In this document: positions 5,854-6,023 of the stretch, piece after piece | Numbering within the stretch: the stretch's first letter is position 1 | Layout of the letters: the number at the start of each line of letters is the position of its first letter | Source: Clostridium sp. SCN 57-10 | GTDB taxonomy: Bacteria > Bacillota > Clostridia > Oscillospirales > Butyricicoccaceae | Direction of reading: 5' to 3' | Assembly: GCA_001725215.1 (NCBI GenBank) | Contig: MEFT01000094.1 | Location: 1-6,023 of the forward strand | Length of the DNA stretch: 6,023 nt | Notes under the pieces: model-generated | The model's input: the letters and a program-made list of their open reading frames with translations, nothing else | Database searches by the model: none | What the model was told of the DNA's origin: nothing | Position numbers and translations under genes: made by a program

Positions 5854-5887
5854 AAAAGGCGTACCTGCAAAGCAGGTACGCCTTTTT
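5854..5887. terminator. Bidirectional intrinsic terminator between convergent genes
   Basis: A perfect 15-bp stem, aaaaggcgtacctgc (5854-5868) with gcaggtacgcctttt (5872-5886), has a 3-nt loop aaa and T-runs at the 3' end on both strands. It lies 16 bp after the EamA stop and 17 bp after the stop of the minus-strand gene, so it can end both transcripts. Confidence 0.95.
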
Positions 5888-5903
5888 GATGCAATCTTGC
5901 GCC

Positions 5904-6023
5904 TCAGCGTCGACCAGCGCCGCCTCCGCGCGACGATACGCCGCCAAAGCCGCCGAAACCGCCGCCACGGCTGCCGCCGCTTCCGCCAAAACCGCCGAAG
6001 CCGCCACCGAAGCCGCCAAAGCC
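5904..6023 (-). CDS. Gly/Phe-rich C-terminus of an unidentified protein (partial)
   Basis: Reading the minus strand from the window edge gives 39 codons ending in TGA at 5906-5904. The peptide is a low-complexity tail of GFGG repeats: GFGGFGGGFGGFGG, then SGGSRGGGFGGFGG, ending VSSRGGGAGRR. Such Gly-rich tails ending in a short GGGAGR-like motif are common at the end of bacterial membrane-associated proteins such as TPM-domain (YgcG-type) proteins, but nothing here identifies the family and the main domain lies outside the window. No start codon falls within the segment. A second minus-strand frame over the same bases reads as an Ala-rich string and is a shadow. The immediate downstream hairpin with a T-run supports a real minus-strand gene ending here. 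Confidence 0.78.
   Translation of the reverse strand, partial: GFGGFGGGFGGFGGSGGSRGGGFGGFGGVSSRGGGAGRR

Noticed and set aside
5813..6019. Ala-rich minus-strand frame across the terminator
   Set aside because: It is an alternative frame of the GFGG-repeat tail, it reads through the 15-bp terminator stem, and it overlaps the end of the EamA gene.

Overview
The window is GC-rich bacterial DNA with strong Shine-Dalgarno sites, short intergenic gaps and sigma-A-type promoters. The pnp to M16-peptidase gene order is the one known from Bacillus and Clostridia, and a lipoprotein subtilase and a Gly/Phe-rich tail protein are also present. Together these suggest a GC-rich member of the Firmicutes (Bacillota), probably an uncultured gut-type clostridium. 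This placement is inference; no rRNA or other phylogenetic marker is complete here.

Layout, left to right. (1) 1-349: the end of pnp (polynucleotide phosphorylase; KH and S1 RNA-binding domains). (2) 350-648: a 299-bp gap rich in inverted repeats. It holds a 12-bp terminator-like hairpin, a competing alternative pairing, and a perfect 13-bp palindrome typical of dispersed repeats. (3) 649-1899: an M16B zinc peptidase (YmxG/MlpA-like), closed by a clean intrinsic terminator. (4) 2058-2597: a GNAT N-acetyltransferase behind a TTGACA promoter. (5) 2684-3976: a secreted, lipid-anchored S8 (subtilisin-like) protease with its own extended -10 promoter and a terminator whose loop contains the stop codon. 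(6) 4103-5837: a two-gene unit made of an S66 peptidase (LD-carboxypeptidase/MccF-like) overlapping by 14 bp a 10-TM EamA/DMT transporter. Its leader carries three copies of an 11-bp tandem repeat. (7) 5854-5887: a 15-bp-stem bidirectional terminator. (8) 5904-6023 on the minus strand: the Gly/Phe-rich C-terminus of a protein that continues beyond the window.

The genes are mostly separate transcription units, each with a recognisable promoter and/or terminator. Only the S66-EamA pair is clearly cotranscribed and probably translationally coupled. That pair is the best candidate for a functional cassette: S66 enzymes either trim murein tetrapeptides or detoxify microcin C-type peptide-nucleotides, and an EamA transporter could move a related small molecule. 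I see no defence system, mobile element, CRISPR array, tRNA or rRNA. Most of the content is ordinary chromosomal housekeeping or accessory sequence. The points most worth a second look are the S8 protease lacking the oxyanion Asn, the S66-EamA pair, and the palindromic block after pnp.
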